A stretch of 64,000 bases of DNA from assembly GCA_017506865.1 (NCBI GenBank), contig JAFCMP010000554.1, positions 124,001 to 188,000 of the forward strand. The letters run 5' to 3'. The DNA comes from Tribonema minus. Taxonomy: Eukaryota > Sar > Xanthophyceae > Tribonematales > Tribonemataceae. Both the position numbers and the translations under genes were made by a program. Positions 1-10,714 of the stretch are shown in pieces. The notes beneath the pieces were generated by a model. The model had not been told where the DNA came from. It ran no database searches and was given only the letters and a program-made list of their open reading frames with translations. Within the stretch, counting starts at the first letter, position 1. The number at the start of each line of letters is the position of its first letter.

Positions 1-600
1 AGAGCTTAGAACTGTGCACACCGCGCATGCCCGCAACCTGTCGACAATATACTAGACCGTGCAGCACCTGTAGCCCATAGAGCTGCGCCGCGAGCGCGGG
101 GGTGAGCACTGCCACTTACTTTACATGACATTATTAACTACAAATGACATGGCCAATTGCCCCCGCCCCCCCTTCCCCCACACTACATGCTCGTCCATCT
201 GTCTAAAACCAAGTACATACTTCTCTAGACTGGTGGCACCTGTAATCCGTAGAGCTGCGCCACGAGCGCGGGGGTGAGCACTGCCGCAGGATCACTTCTG
301 TATGACATCGCCAAATTGCCCCCCCCCCCCCCACCCCCACCCCCTACATCCTCGTCCTTGTGTATTTATTTATAAACAATTGTCAAAGCTACAGACTAAC
401 AGCACCTGAGCCCGTAGAGCTGCGCCACGAGCGCGGGGCACCTGTACCCCGTAGAGCTTAGAAAATCTGTGCCCACCGTGCACGCCTGCAACCTGTTGAC
501 AATGTACTACTAGCAGACCATGCAGCACCTGTAGCCCATAGAGCTGCGCCACGAGAGCCGGGGTGAGCACTGCGACTTGCTTTTAATGACATTACTTGCA
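1..600. repeat. Tandem echoes of the exon end at 701-745
   Basis: About four imperfect copies (near 65-115, 238-290, 403-435 and 530-575) of a roughly 50-base block containing tgtagcccgtagagctgcgc followed by cacgagcgcgggggtgagca. The same block is the 3' end of the coding exon at 701-882, read on the minus strand, including its donor. Unit length is about 130-170 bases, with poly-C runs (about 150-180, 318-345, 640-663) between units. The copies keep the reading frame in short stretches only and look like intronic duplications of an exon/donor junction rather than extra exons. Confidence 0.75.
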
Positions 601-700
601 AATGGCATCGCCAATTGCCCCGAATGACATGCCAATTGCCGCCCCCCCCCCCCCCCCCCCCCCTACATCCTCGTTCTTGTGTACACAACTATACTAGCAC

Positions 701-2155
701 CTGTAGCCCGTAGAGCTGCGCCACGAGCGCGGGGGTGAGCACTGCCGCGGGATCCATGGCGCGGTCGGCGCACACACGCTCGGAGGTGGTGATGATCACA
801 TCCGTGGGCGCCGCGTGCGCGAGCGCCTCCTCCACCGTCACCACTTCCGCGTCCATGAAGTTGAACACGGAGGGCTCGCAGCCTTGAGTTGTTTTGGGTT
901 GCGGGGGGGGGGGGGGGGGGGGGTGCATTAGTGCATGGATGACATGCCTCCTGCTGCGAGGCATGCGCTCAATGTTCTGGAATGATTGTCCACGCGATGT
1001 GCGCGAGCGCCTCCTCCACCGTCACCACTTCCGCATCGATGAACTTGAACACGGAGGGCTCGCAGCCTGAGGGGGCGGGGGGCGGGGGGAGGCAAGGGTG
1101 TGTGTGCTCAGTGACGATCCCTGCTGCTGAGCACGCGTTTCATGCGTCGGACTGATCGTACAAGCGCTCGTCAAGCCGCACGCGCGAGCGCCTCCTCCAC
1201 CGTCACCAGTTCCGCATTGATGAAGTTGAACACGGAGGGTTCGCAGCCTAAGTGGTGCGTGTGTGTAGGGGAGGGGGGGGTAAAGCTAGGGTTGGGGTTA
1301 GCGGATGAGTGACGTGCCTCCAGCTGCGGAGCATGCGCTCCATGTCTTAGTGTGATTGCACAAGCGATGCGTGCGAGCGCCTTTTCCACTGTCACCACCT
1401 CCGCATCGATGAAGTTGAACACAGAGGGCTCGCAGCCTAAGATGGCGCAACGGGGGGGCGGGGGGGGGGGGGGGGGGGGGGGGGGCAGAGAGTGACGTTC
1501 CCCTGCTGTGGAGCACGCGTTTCATGTGTTAGAGCGATCGTGAAAGCGATGCATGCGAGCGCCTCCTCTTCCACTGTCATTGCCTCCACGTCAATCAGGG
1601 AGAACACGGAGGGCTTGTAGCCTAAGGTGGCGGGGGGCGGGGGGGGACGAGTGCATGAGTGCATTGCTGACTGACGCGCTTCCTACACGAACACAGGAAC
1701 GTCAGAACCCCGCCGCAACACTTCAAACTTCAACTCACAACTTCAAACGATGCGCGCGCGCCGCTGACCCAGGATCAGCGGCCGCATCTGCTGGCTGTTG
1801 CTGCGGAGGCGCGCGATGTCGCGCAAGCAACTTCAACTCACAACTTCAAACGACACGCGCGCGCCGCTCACCCAGGATCAGCGGCCGCATCTGCTGGCGG
1901 TTGCTGCCGAGGCGCGCGATGTCGCGCGACCGCGCCTGCCCCAGCGCCGTGATGATCGCCGCCGCTGCGCTGCGGTGCGAGTACGACGCGTGCCGCGCGC
2001 CCGTCTCCGACATGGCGCCGCCGGCGGTGACGTACGGCAGCGCACCGTCGCCGCCGCCGCTGCTGCTGCTGCCGCCGCCGCTAATGCTGCTGTCGCCGCT
2101 GCTGTTGCTGCTAATGCTGCTGGCGCCGTCGCTGCTGCTGCTGCTGCTGCTACTA
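701..2155 (-). CDS. Unidentified protein, two internal exons (partial gene)
   Basis: I do not recognise this protein. Exon 1 runs about 2155-1872: a Ser/Gly-rich tract encoded by AGC/GGC repeats, then a well-behaved segment containing SETGARHASYSHRSAAAII and ending RQQMRPLIL at a GTGAGC donor (phase 1). Exon 2 is 882-701, beginning CEPSVFNFMDAEVV and ending LVAQLYGLQ before a GTGCTA donor. The phases join exactly (G + GC). The gene continues left of the window, and no start codon can be fixed; the 5' edge of exon 1 lies inside a CTG/CAG repeat. Both exons are flanked by degenerate copies of their own ends, so an automatic predictor could call false extra exons here. Confidence 0.5.
985..1640. 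repeat. Tandem echoes of the exon start at 815-882
   Basis: Four units of about 190 bases (cores near 1000-1062, 1188-1250, 1378-1440 and 1560-1625). On the minus strand each contains an acceptor-like end followed by a near copy of the exon start, CEPSVFNFI-DAE-VTVEEALA. Poly-G runs (for example 1455-1485) follow each core. The substitutions include frame-neutral and frame-breaking changes, so these are probably intronic copies of the acceptor junction of the real exon at 701-882. Confidence 0.75.
1727..1930. repeat. Direct repeat, about 103 bp, two copies
   Basis: Two adjacent copies (about 1727-1829 and 1830-1930) share cttcaactcacaacttcaaa and then ggatcagcggccgcatctgc. The right-hand copy contains the end and donor of the coding exon ending at 1872. 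The left-hand copy is an echo in the intron with the donor destroyed (GTCAG in place of GTGAG). Confidence 0.7.
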
Positions 2156-2349
2156 CCAAGCGTTGCTGCCGCCTATGCTGCTGCTGCTGCTGCTGCTGCT
2201 ACTGGACGTTGCTGCCGTTGATGCAGGGAGCGACTGCCGCTAATGTGCTCTGTGGATGCGCGTGTGGTAGAATGCGATCCACGGTATTGGACCTGCACAT
2301 TAGGGGGGGGGGGGGCACGCGCGAGTATGAGACAATAATTCGGTGAGCG

Positions 2350-3480
2350 CCCCTTCAAGGTGACGCACTGACACGAAGTGGAGTTTTTCCGCTGTATGAA
2401 GCACTGTGGAGTGGACTGCGCCAGTGTTGAAAGGCCTTTTGATGCCGGTCCCATACGCCGTATGCAGCCCTCAACGCTGCTCGGCTGAGGTGCCGAGGCG
2501 CACGCGCGCGTGAGATGCAGTGCTCAGCCGCCATACCCTGATGGCAGCAGCGCCACAAGAGAAACTTCAACTATTGCAGATCGTGCTGAGCGCTGCTGCA
2601 TAAAGCGTGCACTTGGTACGGTGCCATCGCAGCCCTCTGCACTCAGAGCATGCGCCAGGCAAGGTGAAGTACATGAACGCCGAATGTTGCCGTGCCTCTA
2701 CGATGTCCCTTCGCACATCATCACATGAAGCATCACACGAAGCAGCGGGCTGCAAACATGCCGCATGCACACCGCTGTCAGTGAAGAGCAGCTCAAGTTA
2801 TCTGCAAATGATGTACAACACATGTGAATATGGAAGCATGCAGGTATCGCCGCACATTGCGCACAAATCTACCGTTGCACTTTGGTCCACTACAAAGGCA
2901 TACTAAGATGCTCTTGAGATGCTGTTGCTGATGACACTGAATCATTATGGCAGTTGCGACACTGCGATGGCAAGCAGCGATGCCCATTCCTGATGTTAAC
3001 ATCTGGTATAGCTGTACACACACATGTATCTTTGTTGTGCGAGTGGAGATGGCTCAGGCGACCTGGGCCCTGTTCTTGAGAGCAATGGGGACACGACACA
3101 CAGTTCCTGGTGGAACTCCAGTCAGCCAGTGCTTTCCATTCGCAGGAGGATACCCCTTACATCAGGAGCGGCAATGATCGCGTTGTCAAGCCGCTTCAAA
3201 GGACTCATGGCCCAGACTGAAGCACGCTCGATCATAGTTTAGTGCTGCTTGCATCGTACAAGCTTGCCTTTGGCTCACCTCCTGTCGTTGAAGTGTCTCG
3301 ACTAGTCTCTCTCCGGACGCGCAGTTGGCACGCACCCCTATTGTTTGCAGTCATTGGCGCAAGAAAGCAACAGAGAGAACTCATTAAATAGGGTCTTTAG
3401 CTCATCACCTTTCTCACGCGATCGAGCGATGTGGAGAGTCACACTCTGGGAAGTTTAAGGGTTCATGTACTGTACATCTG
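2350..3480. other. Intergenic, no gene seen
   Basis: About 1.1 kb with short open frames on both strands but no recognisable motif, splice-phase agreement or repeat array. I see nothing convincing in it beyond the presumed promoter of the DUF1499 gene at its right end. Confidence 0.4.
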
Positions 3481-3486
3481 CTTGCG

Positions 3487-6400
3487 ATGTGGCGACCAGG
3501 ATTGCTGCCAGGATTGCTGACACTGGCACTGGCTGTTTGCCTCGGCCATGCACTACAGATACTGCAGCCGCCTGGCCCACGACTTTGCAGGGCCAGTGGC
3601 ACGATTTTAATGACAGCGAGAGGGAGCAGTCAGGTACTGAGCGTAAGTCGTAGCAGGCTTGAAGGCATGTGCGTCAGTCGTAGCAGGCATGGAGGCATGT
3701 GTCTGTCACTTCAATTTCTGCGTGCAATTGGTGTCATTGGAGGCTGAGGCCTTGCATCACAACGCATGGCAAAAATTGGGACTTCAATTCACTCCACATT
3801 TTGCACTTTACTGTGCTGCTTGCTTAACAGGCCTGTAGACGAGCCTGGCTGGAAGCAGCTGCAGTTGGGCTGACAGGAGTGCTGGCTGGCGCAGGAGCGG
3901 CTGAGGCAGCAGCAGGCTCAGTAGAGGCGTGTCCGCCTACAGGCAACTGCATCAGCACCGCCAGCTTCAAAGTGAGTGCACCCATGCTGAACCAATGCTG
4001 GCCCAAAACGTGCGCAATAGAGGTGGCTCTTGTGCTTGCCTGAGCATGCAACCGACCAAGTGTTGGTTGATTCTTGGTGTCAGCTGACTGCACAGTTCAA
4101 CATTGTCGATGACCAATTGACAGACTGGGCTCAACCTGACATCACCGCCTTCGGATGCTCAGTGTCCACGTGCGGTGCGCCTGTTGCACGAACAAGGTTT
4201 TATGTACGCGGCAATGGGGTGTCTGTGCCTCACGTTGCAATCTTCAACCTCAACCATGCGCAACAGCGCATTGCACAAGTCTGCGCTGTCCTCTGGACGG
4301 TAGTACAATGTTGCCGGAGGCCATGCGAAAGCTCACGCCCGCGCCAGATGCCTGGCCGTACAAGTGCTGGGGCTCAAGATGACCGAAGGCCAGCTATCCA
4401 TGCCGTGCCGTGTGCGTTTGAGTCACCGAACTCTGGTGGTGGCCTCACGCTGCTGACTCAGAGCGTGCTCATAGTTGTAGGCGAGGGACCCTTCAGGGCG
4501 CGAGCCTTCTCAAGTCATGGCGCGCGCAAGTCTCCGCACTACTGATGCATCTGGGCGTGCTGATTTTTGCGAGCCGGGTATGCGTACGTGCGTACCGCTA
4601 CAACCGTTCACCAATCAGCGCGCTGGGGTTCTGTTGCCGCTCCCAGCAGCAACACCCTCCGGCAACATTCAGGAAGCTGCCTGCTGATTCTGGCGCTGGC
4701 TCTCCAGCTCGCGAGGTGTTGCTGCAAAGGCGGCGCTGACTGCATGCAGCGGTGCGGCGTTTAGCACGTATCAAACTGCAGCCTCAAGCCTGCGGCCACG
4801 CTTCGCGGCCTGCAGAGCTCTCGAGGGCTCGCAAGTCTACTTTCAAGTTCGCTATCCTCTACTTCAAAGCCGTTACGCGCAACTTCATTTCAAGCTTTAA
4901 CCCTAACCTACGGCTAGGGCTACTTAGGGTTAACGGCAGAAACTTTGGCTGATCGCCAGAGCGTGGTGGTGTTCATGTGCTAAGCGTGCCTGATCAGGCA
5001 GGACGGCTTGATGGCAATGCAGATGTAATGCCGCAGCATGCGCATAACATGAGCAGCAGAAAATATGAGGTGATGCACATGTTTTAGATTCAAGCAAATG
5101 CTGAGGTGATGGTCTCTGACCTGCTTTAAGCGCAACTTACAGAAAGAGGCTGTCTGTTTGCGGGTTGCTCGCCCCCCATTCCTTTAGGAGGGGGGTGCTT
5201 TCTTGTCGTTGGTGCAGGTCGTCATGGACGCCATGTGCAGGCACCTCTGCCGCAACCGCATGCGCATACAGTAGCGTTGCGCAAGCATCACACGCGGAGC
5301 TGACATATCACACCTCTTTTCTGTTGCGACCCGCAGTGCTGCGCCGTCGCAGTGACTCTACAGTAGAGCCCGGACTCATACCTACGTACCATAGCCTTTG
5401 TGCGCGGCGCGCGTGCTGATGATGCTCAGGCAGCAGTTGCGCCGCGCTCTGCGCCTCACAGTGCGCAGAGGCATGCCGCAATGAATAATGAATAGCCCCA
5501 CTGGCCGTGCGTGTGCTGCGCATCAGGCACATGCCCCCACTTAAACCTAGCGCATCGTGTATGTGCCCCTGCCCTAACTAGGGTAAGAGGCCACGCTCTG
5601 CGCCTCATTTTACGCTCAGGCACGCTGCACAGGCCCGCAACTGGCCGTGCGTGCGCTGCGCACTGTGCATACACCCTTACCCTCAACCTGTCCCCTGGCA
5701 CCCCCCCCTACTCACCTCTCATACGGGCTGACAAGGAGAACAAGAGGGGCCCGAGGGGCAACCCTTACCCTAGCCCTAACCCTACCCTAGCCCCTAACCC
5801 TACCAACCCTAACCCTCATTGTTCATGCTGATCATTCATGCACGCAGGTGCTGGACAAGTACGCGGCGCCATGGGACTACACGGCGACGGCGAGCACTGG
5901 CGCGGAGGCGTTTGATCAGCTCAAGAAGGTGATGCTCATCATCGTTATCGTTTCATGCATGTATGCATGCGATCTGTGCCGGCGCCCAAGGCGTGCAGCA
6001 GCAGTCTGCTCGCACGAGTCCCGGCACAGCGTGCTAATCAGAGGCTGGTGCGCCTTGATGTACGTGCAACAAATTGTCTGTGCCGCCGATAAGGACTCGC
6101 TTAGTAGTAGAAGTGGTCCATGATTTGCATCAATAGTTGAAGTACTCAATGGTTTGAAGTAGGTAGTGCTTTCAGCCCACTTTCGCCCATTCGCAGCACT
6201 GATCTGCAATATGTGTGCCGGTGGTGCCGCCTTTCGCAGGCTGCGGAGAAGGACACGTTTTGTAGTTGAAGTGGTCCATGATCTGAAAAGTGGTAGTGCT
6301 CCATGGTTTGAAGTTGAGCTTACAGCCCCTCCCATTCCGCGAGCGCTGATCTGCATTATGTGTTCTGGTGGTGCCGCTTTCCACAAGCTGCGGAGAAGGA

Positions 6401-9037
6401 CTCGCTTAGTAGTTGAATTGGTCCAAGGTGTGAAACAGTTGAAGTACTCCATAGTTCAAGGTCGTCCCTTCAGCCAAAAGTACCGAATTCACAGCACTGA
6501 TCTGCACTATGCGTGCGGTTTGGTGCCTGCTGCGGCAGGCTGCGGAGAAGGACTCACTGCTGAGGGTGCTGGAGGCGGATGCGGGTAGACTATACCTGCA
6601 CTGCGAAGCCAAGGTGAAGTTGAAGTTCAGAGCTGTGCTTGTGCTTGCTTGATTCACACCACTTGCGCCGCGCAAATCACGTCGCGTGATAACTTCACAG
6701 GGACTTCAGAAAGAAGTACATGAAGTCATCGAGTGCAAGGCGTCACCGTTGCCACATATTGTGTGGACAGGCTGTTCTTGCACTGCGAAGCGAAGGTGAA
6801 GTTGAAGTCCAGAGCCGCGCTTCTTAATGCGCACCCCGCCCCACAAATCACATCACGTGATTACCTCGCAGGGACTCAGAATAGGAAATTGATGAAGTCT
6901 CTGAGTGCAAGGCGTCACCGTTGACGCATATTGTGCGGACAGGCTGTGCCTGCACTGCGAAAGCACAGGTGAAGTTGAAGTTCAGAGCTGTGCTGAATGC
7001 ACATCATGCCGTGCAGCACACTTGTGAGTGATCATTTCTCGAGTACCTGCACTGCGAAGCCAAGGTGAAGTTGAAGTTCAGAGCTGTGTTTTAAGATGCA
7101 CCACCATGCCGCGCAAATCACGTCGCGTGCCCACTCCTCATGTACATGGAAGTCCGAAGCCAAGGCGAGGTCAGAGCTGCACCGTGCCATGCGCCATCAG
7201 ATGGTGCTATGCTTTTGGGCCACCAGGCCTGGGGGAATGTCCTGCACAGCACGATGAGTGTGTTATGAGAGGCGTGTGCTTTGAGTAGGCCGGAAATACA
7301 CTGCATTGTATGCTCCAGGACTTTCTGCAGGTCCCTCAGCGATGCTGCACACGCTGCTGGTGTAATATTTTTACATCAAGCACCTCTATTATTCAGGCTG
7401 CTGAACTCATGGTCGTGCTTGCCCGCATATGCAGTCACGTCGCATCAATCACCTCCATCATTCAGGCTGCTGAATCTCACAGTTGTGCTTGCCCGCATGC
7501 AACCGCGTGACCAGAGCAGCGTTGGTGCTGTGATGCCTTCGCATTAATCACCATCATTCAGGCTGCTTAACATCATCGTTGTGCTTGCCCGCATGTGCAA
7601 TCGCATCGCATCACTTGCCTCCATCATTCAGGCTGCTGAACCTCACAGTCGTGCGTGCCCGCATGCGATAGCGTGACCAGAGCAGCGTTGGTGCTGTGAT
7701 GCCTTCGCATCAACCATCATCATTCCAGCTGCTGAACCTCACAGTCGTGCTTGCCCGCGTGCAATTGCGCGTGACCAGAGCGGCGTTGGCGGGGACATGG
7801 ACGACTTTGAGTTTGTGGTCAAGCCGGGGGATGGGCTGGTGACGTTCAGCAGCAAGAGCAGATCCAACGTGACTCTGGGCCCGGTGACAGGTATGTTGCC
7901 GCGCTGCGCGTTTCTTCTGGTGTTCAATAGATGACCGCGCTGTGCGTTACTTCTGGTGTTCAGTATAGTGCACGATGTAGCAAGGGATAGCGTGCTTGCC
8001 GTCATTGCCGTCATTGGAGCTGTCAAATGCGCTTGCGGACCGCTGGCAAGCGCATTGCTGCGCATTACTTCTCATGTGTTTGGTCTGAGTGTATCCTTCA
8101 AGACGGATTGCCGCGCCGTAGTGCGAGCTGGCATTTGTACTGACGATTGCGCTCGCACACCGCTGGCAAGTGCCGTGCAACAGGTGGCAGCTGGGTTAGG
8201 GTTGGTGTTCAAAAGGTGGTCTGCAGTGCTCAGAGGCAGAAAATGAAGTGAAATGCACATGGCACAGGACTGATGGCATGTGTATTCCCACGCAATACGC
8301 ACATTGCAGTGAGCAAGACGGTGGCTCCACTACACGATGCACTGCGACCCCTAGCCAGCAGGGCTGTCACAATGCTTTGACCTAGGGTGTCATTGGCGTT
8401 GTCGGGTGCTCGCACCCATTTGATTCCAGCTGATTGAAAAAATTTCAAACATGTTGGGAGTATACGGCTGGACAGCATCACCTTGCCGAATAACACTTCA
8501 GGCACCGTAGGATCATGCTGCAAGGTCAGGAGTCATCATCAGTTAACGCGTAAGGGACACCACCGCGCCAGGGATGGACGGCCGAAAGATCCCAGCAAGC
8601 ACAAGTCTCGCGCAGCCAGTACAATTGATGCTGAAAGTCATCAATGAACAAAATGTATGCTAAAAGTTGCATGAACTTTGATAGGCACACAATGCTCAGA
8701 TTCAAGCTCATATTGGGCTGAGCCATATGCACTGTCGGCAGTGTCTCTGCACAGTGACTGTTTTGGGTGCAGCACCCTCATCTAGTGCTCAGCAAATGCC
8801 TCTGTCAGCTGACTTATACAATCACGAATCGTCCCCAAATCCCGTTCAACCTGTGCAGTGAGCGACGGGGGCGCCATGAAGAACAGGCTGGAGACGCTTC
8901 GATACCGCCTCGGTTGGCCGTCTGCGGGCCAGGCATATGAGCCGGTGGTGCCCAAGCGGCGCAGCTACTTTGACTCGCTCAAGGGCGCCAAGAGCAGCTA
9001 CGGGGAGGACGAGACGGAAGACACCATCGATTATTGA
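3487..9037 (+). CDS. DUF1499-family plastid (thylakoid lumen) protein
   Basis: Six exons: 3487-3633, 3831-3971, 5848-5928, 6539-6634, 7779-7890 and 8859-9037. The phases close to give 251 residues. Exon 1 encodes a signal-peptide-like start (MWRPGLLPGLLTLALAVCLG) followed by a basic stretch. Exon 2 holds RRAWLEAAAVGLTGVLAGAG, an RR-plus-hydrophobic segment typical of Tat thylakoid signals, then the DUF1499 start CPPTGNCIST. Later family marks are YAAPWDY, the YLHCEAKVK strand, GDMDDFEF and the KNRLETLRYRLGW end. The family is common in plastid and bacterial lineages and its biochemical role is not established. The stop codon is followed after 15 bases by aataaa. Introns 3, 4 and 5 are full of junction echoes; exon choice within the echo arrays rests on frame continuity. 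Confidence 0.85.
3640..3712. repeat. Short tandem repeat just after exon 1
   Basis: Two units of about 31 bases sharing gtcgtagcaggc and ggaggcatgtg in the first intron of the DUF1499 gene. The first unit contains a donor-like gtaagt, so it could offer an alternative splice site, but using GTACTG at 3634 keeps phase 0. Confidence 0.5.
4890..4930. repeat. Degenerate telomere-like repeat
   Basis: A short CCCTAA-type stretch followed by TTAGGG-type sequence in inverted arrangement, inside intron 2 of the DUF1499 gene. Confidence 0.5.
5435..5695. repeat. Tandem duplication, about 145-155 bp
   Basis: Two copies share gctctgcgcctca near their start and ggccgtgcgtg-gctgcgca further in; both end close to CCCTAA-type sequence. 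It lies in intron 2 of the DUF1499 gene and is not an obvious copy of an exon end. Confidence 0.5.
5756..5822. repeat. Interstitial telomere-like (CCCTAA)n tract
   Basis: Imperfect CCCTAA/CCTAGC units lie directly upstream of exon 3 of the DUF1499 gene. The orientation means TTAGGG on the minus strand. Confidence 0.8.
6075..6535 (+). repeat. Echoes of the exon 4 acceptor (DUF1499 gene)
   Basis: Three degenerate units of about 160 bases before the true exon at 6539. Each includes a gcactgatctgca block and ends in a gctgcggagaaggac-like copy of the exon start (near 6085, 6238 and 6390). The real copy is chosen because only there does the frame run on through LEADAG and YLHCEAKVK. Confidence 0.75.
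6770..7195 (+). repeat. Echoes of the exon 4 end/donor (DUF1499 gene)
   Basis: Four imperfect copies (near 6779, 6950, 7047 and 7150) of the exon 4 tail, including cactgcgaagccaaggtgaa and the following gttcagagctgtgc donor region. The spacing is about 100-180 bases. The copies differ by small indels that break the frame. Confidence 0.8.
7370..7778 (+). repeat. Echoes of the exon 5 acceptor (DUF1499 gene)
   Basis: The blocks attcaggctgctgaa and cgtgaccagagcagcgttgg recur (the latter at about 7507 and 7672), with the true acceptor and exon start at 7771-7795. Shorter half-units occur near 7390, 7461, 7556, 7627 and 7723. These are intronic copies of the polypyrimidine/acceptor region plus the first bases of exon 5. 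Confidence 0.75.
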
Positions 9038-9039
9038 AG

Positions 9040-9940
9040 ATGACATTATTAATAAAATTTCAAAGAGAGCATCAGTTTTGCTAGACCTGGGGTATGTAGT
9101 GGCTACGGTAGCATCACAATCACACGCGGGAAATAAAGATGTGCACCTGGCGTTGGCGTGTGGTTTCTGTGTGAGTGCATTGCATGTCCTGCTCAGTACG
9201 ATTCGCATGTGTTGTGAACATATGAACAGGCGCTCCCCACACAAGAGTAGTGCATTTTCACCAACATTGTGAAGTGCGATGTGTGTTTTATGCTGGTATG
9301 TCAACTATGTCTCATAATCTGTGTGCTGTGTTTAACGGCCAAAATGGCATTGTGCCCACATGGGTGGCGAACAAGCAAAGTCAACTTGATGTTGGATCTG
9401 CCTTGCACACAAGATCATGAAGCATGTTGACCTGTTGTACTGCTGTATAATGTGCAAAATCTCTCAGACGTCTTGATACATCTGCATCCTGTTGACGACA
9501 TTTGGCACAACAAGAGCTGTCACTGCCGCTGGCGCAACTGTTTAGAGCTAATGGCATAGCATGCAACGTTAGTGCTGCAATGGAGCAGGATCTGACCATT
9601 GACCACGTTGAAGCCCAACAACCAAATCCGGATTTGGCGCAGCAAAGCATACAAGGCAAGGGTGCCGCCACATGCAGAGCCAGGAAGCGTGTTGCATAAT
9701 GTGGCAGTTGCAGCTGTGCATCAAATACAGTCATGGTTTTGAGACAAGTAGCCGCGCACCAGTTCCCACCATATTTCGTACTTCGAAGTATTCATTTGTG
9801 AAATCATGGAACAGCAAGCAGGCACGCACATACAACATCCAGATACAGGCTGCACACCTATGTCCAACTATGCACAGATAGATCAGAGCTGCGATACAAC
9901 TGAGACATGGACAGCACAAGCGGCATTTCTCACACGCAGG
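9040..9940. other. Intergenic, no gene seen
   Basis: About 900 bases between the converging DUF1499 and H2B genes. It contains a short tail of the DUF1499 3' region and no motif I can support. Confidence 0.4.
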
Positions 9941-9943
9941 GGT

Positions 9944-9959
9944 GGTATTTAGAGATACC
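9944..9959 (-). promoter_or_regulatory. Degenerate histone 3' stem-loop (duplicate)
   Basis: On the minus strand GGTATC-TCTA-AATACC: the same 4-base loop as the functional stem-loops at 10289 and 13219, with one mismatched stem pair. It lies downstream of a partial second copy of the H2B C-terminus, so the duplicated block carried both coding tail and processing signal. Confidence 0.55.
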
Positions 9960-10044
9960 AGTTTTGGCGCTGTAGGCCGGAGTGCGCACGAAACGCGCCA
10001 GGGTGCCCGAAAAAAAGCTGCCCCAGCACCCGCCGCCGCTGCGT

Positions 10045-10105
10045 TGAAGCAGAGGAGGTGAACTTGGTGACGGCCTCGGTGCCCTCGGAGACGGCGTGGG
10101 TAGCA
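10045..10105 (-). pseudogene. Partial copy of the histone H2B C-terminus
   Basis: On the minus strand this reads [15 protein letters not shown], nearly identical to the last residues of the complete H2B gene 300 bases away, but the usual stop codon is missing and nothing precedes it that could encode the histone fold. It is a truncated tandem duplicate of the 3' end of H2B. Confidence 0.7.
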
Positions 10106-10288
10106 CCCGTACAGCAATGTGCAGAACTTTGCAATGTGTTGGAGCATATGGCAGTTACATGCTAATTACTAGGTCAGCAACAGCTTTCTAGATTGCCACA
10201 CACTGCAAAGACGTTACGCCGCAAGCAGCAAGCGTGCCATACATCGCAGCGGTCAACAGAGGGGGGCTAAGTTCCCTTGCGCAGGGGT

Positions 10289-10304
10289 GGTGTGTAGACA
10301 CACC
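10289..10304 (-). promoter_or_regulatory. Histone 3' stem-loop of H2B
   Basis: On the minus strand GGTGTG-TCTA-CACACC: a perfect 6-bp stem with a 4-base loop, 54 bases after the H2B stop. It matches the form of the stem-loop that directs 3' processing of replication-dependent histone mRNAs and suggests non-polyadenylated transcripts. Confidence 0.8.
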
Positions 10305-10357
10305 AGTGGTTTTTGTGCTGCGACGCAGCAGGGGAGCCGCCGTGGTGGCAAGGCAGC

Positions 10358-10714
10358 CTAGGCGGAGGAGGTGAACTTGGTGACCGCCTTGGTGCCCTCG
10401 GAGACGGCATGCTTGGCGAGCTCTCCCGGGAGCATGAGGCGTACCGCAGTCTGGATCTCGCGGGAAGACAGGGTGGACTTTTTGTTGTAGCGCGTCAGCT
10501 TGCCCGCCTCGGAGGCGATGCGCTCGAAGACGTCGTTGATGAAAGAGTTCATGATGGACATGCCGCGCTTGCTGATGCCCGTGTCGGGGTGCACCTGCTT
10601 GAGCACCTTGTAGATGTAGGAGCCGTAGGACTCGGTGCGCTTGGCCTTCTTCTTCTTGCCGTCGGCGGCCTTCTTGGGGGCCTTGGCGGCCTTCTTGCTG
10701 GGGATCTTGGCCAT
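10358..10714 (-). CDS. Histone H2B
   Basis: Single-exon gene of 118 residues. The Lys/Ala-rich tail [20 protein letters not shown] leads into the histone fold ([19 protein letters not shown], then [17 protein letters not shown]) and ends [16 protein letters not shown], the canonical H2B finish. I chose the start at 10714 because it begins the typical tail; a further in-frame ATG upstream adds 12 non-conserved residues. H2B pairs with H2A in the nucleosome core. The gene is divergent from the H2A gene starting at 11305, and a stem-loop at 10289-10304 marks it as cell-cycle regulated. No intron, unlike its H2A neighbour. Confidence 0.97.
   Translation of the reverse strand: MAKIPSKKAAKAPKKAADGKKKKAKRTESYGSYIYKVLKQVHPDTGISKRGMSIMNSFINDVFERIASEAGKLTRYNKKSTLSSREIQTAVRLMLPGELAKHAVSEGTKAVTKFTSSA

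Noticed and set aside
1..1640. CRISPR-like array
   Set aside because: Units are exon-junction copies of variable length in a eukaryotic gene, without constant repeats and unique spacers.
1798..2346. Long Ala/Leu-rich frames over the CTG/GCC repeats on the plus strand
   Set aside because: They are shadows of the AGC/GGC-encoded Ser/Gly tract of the minus-strand exon; only that frame leads into non-repetitive, splice-consistent sequence.
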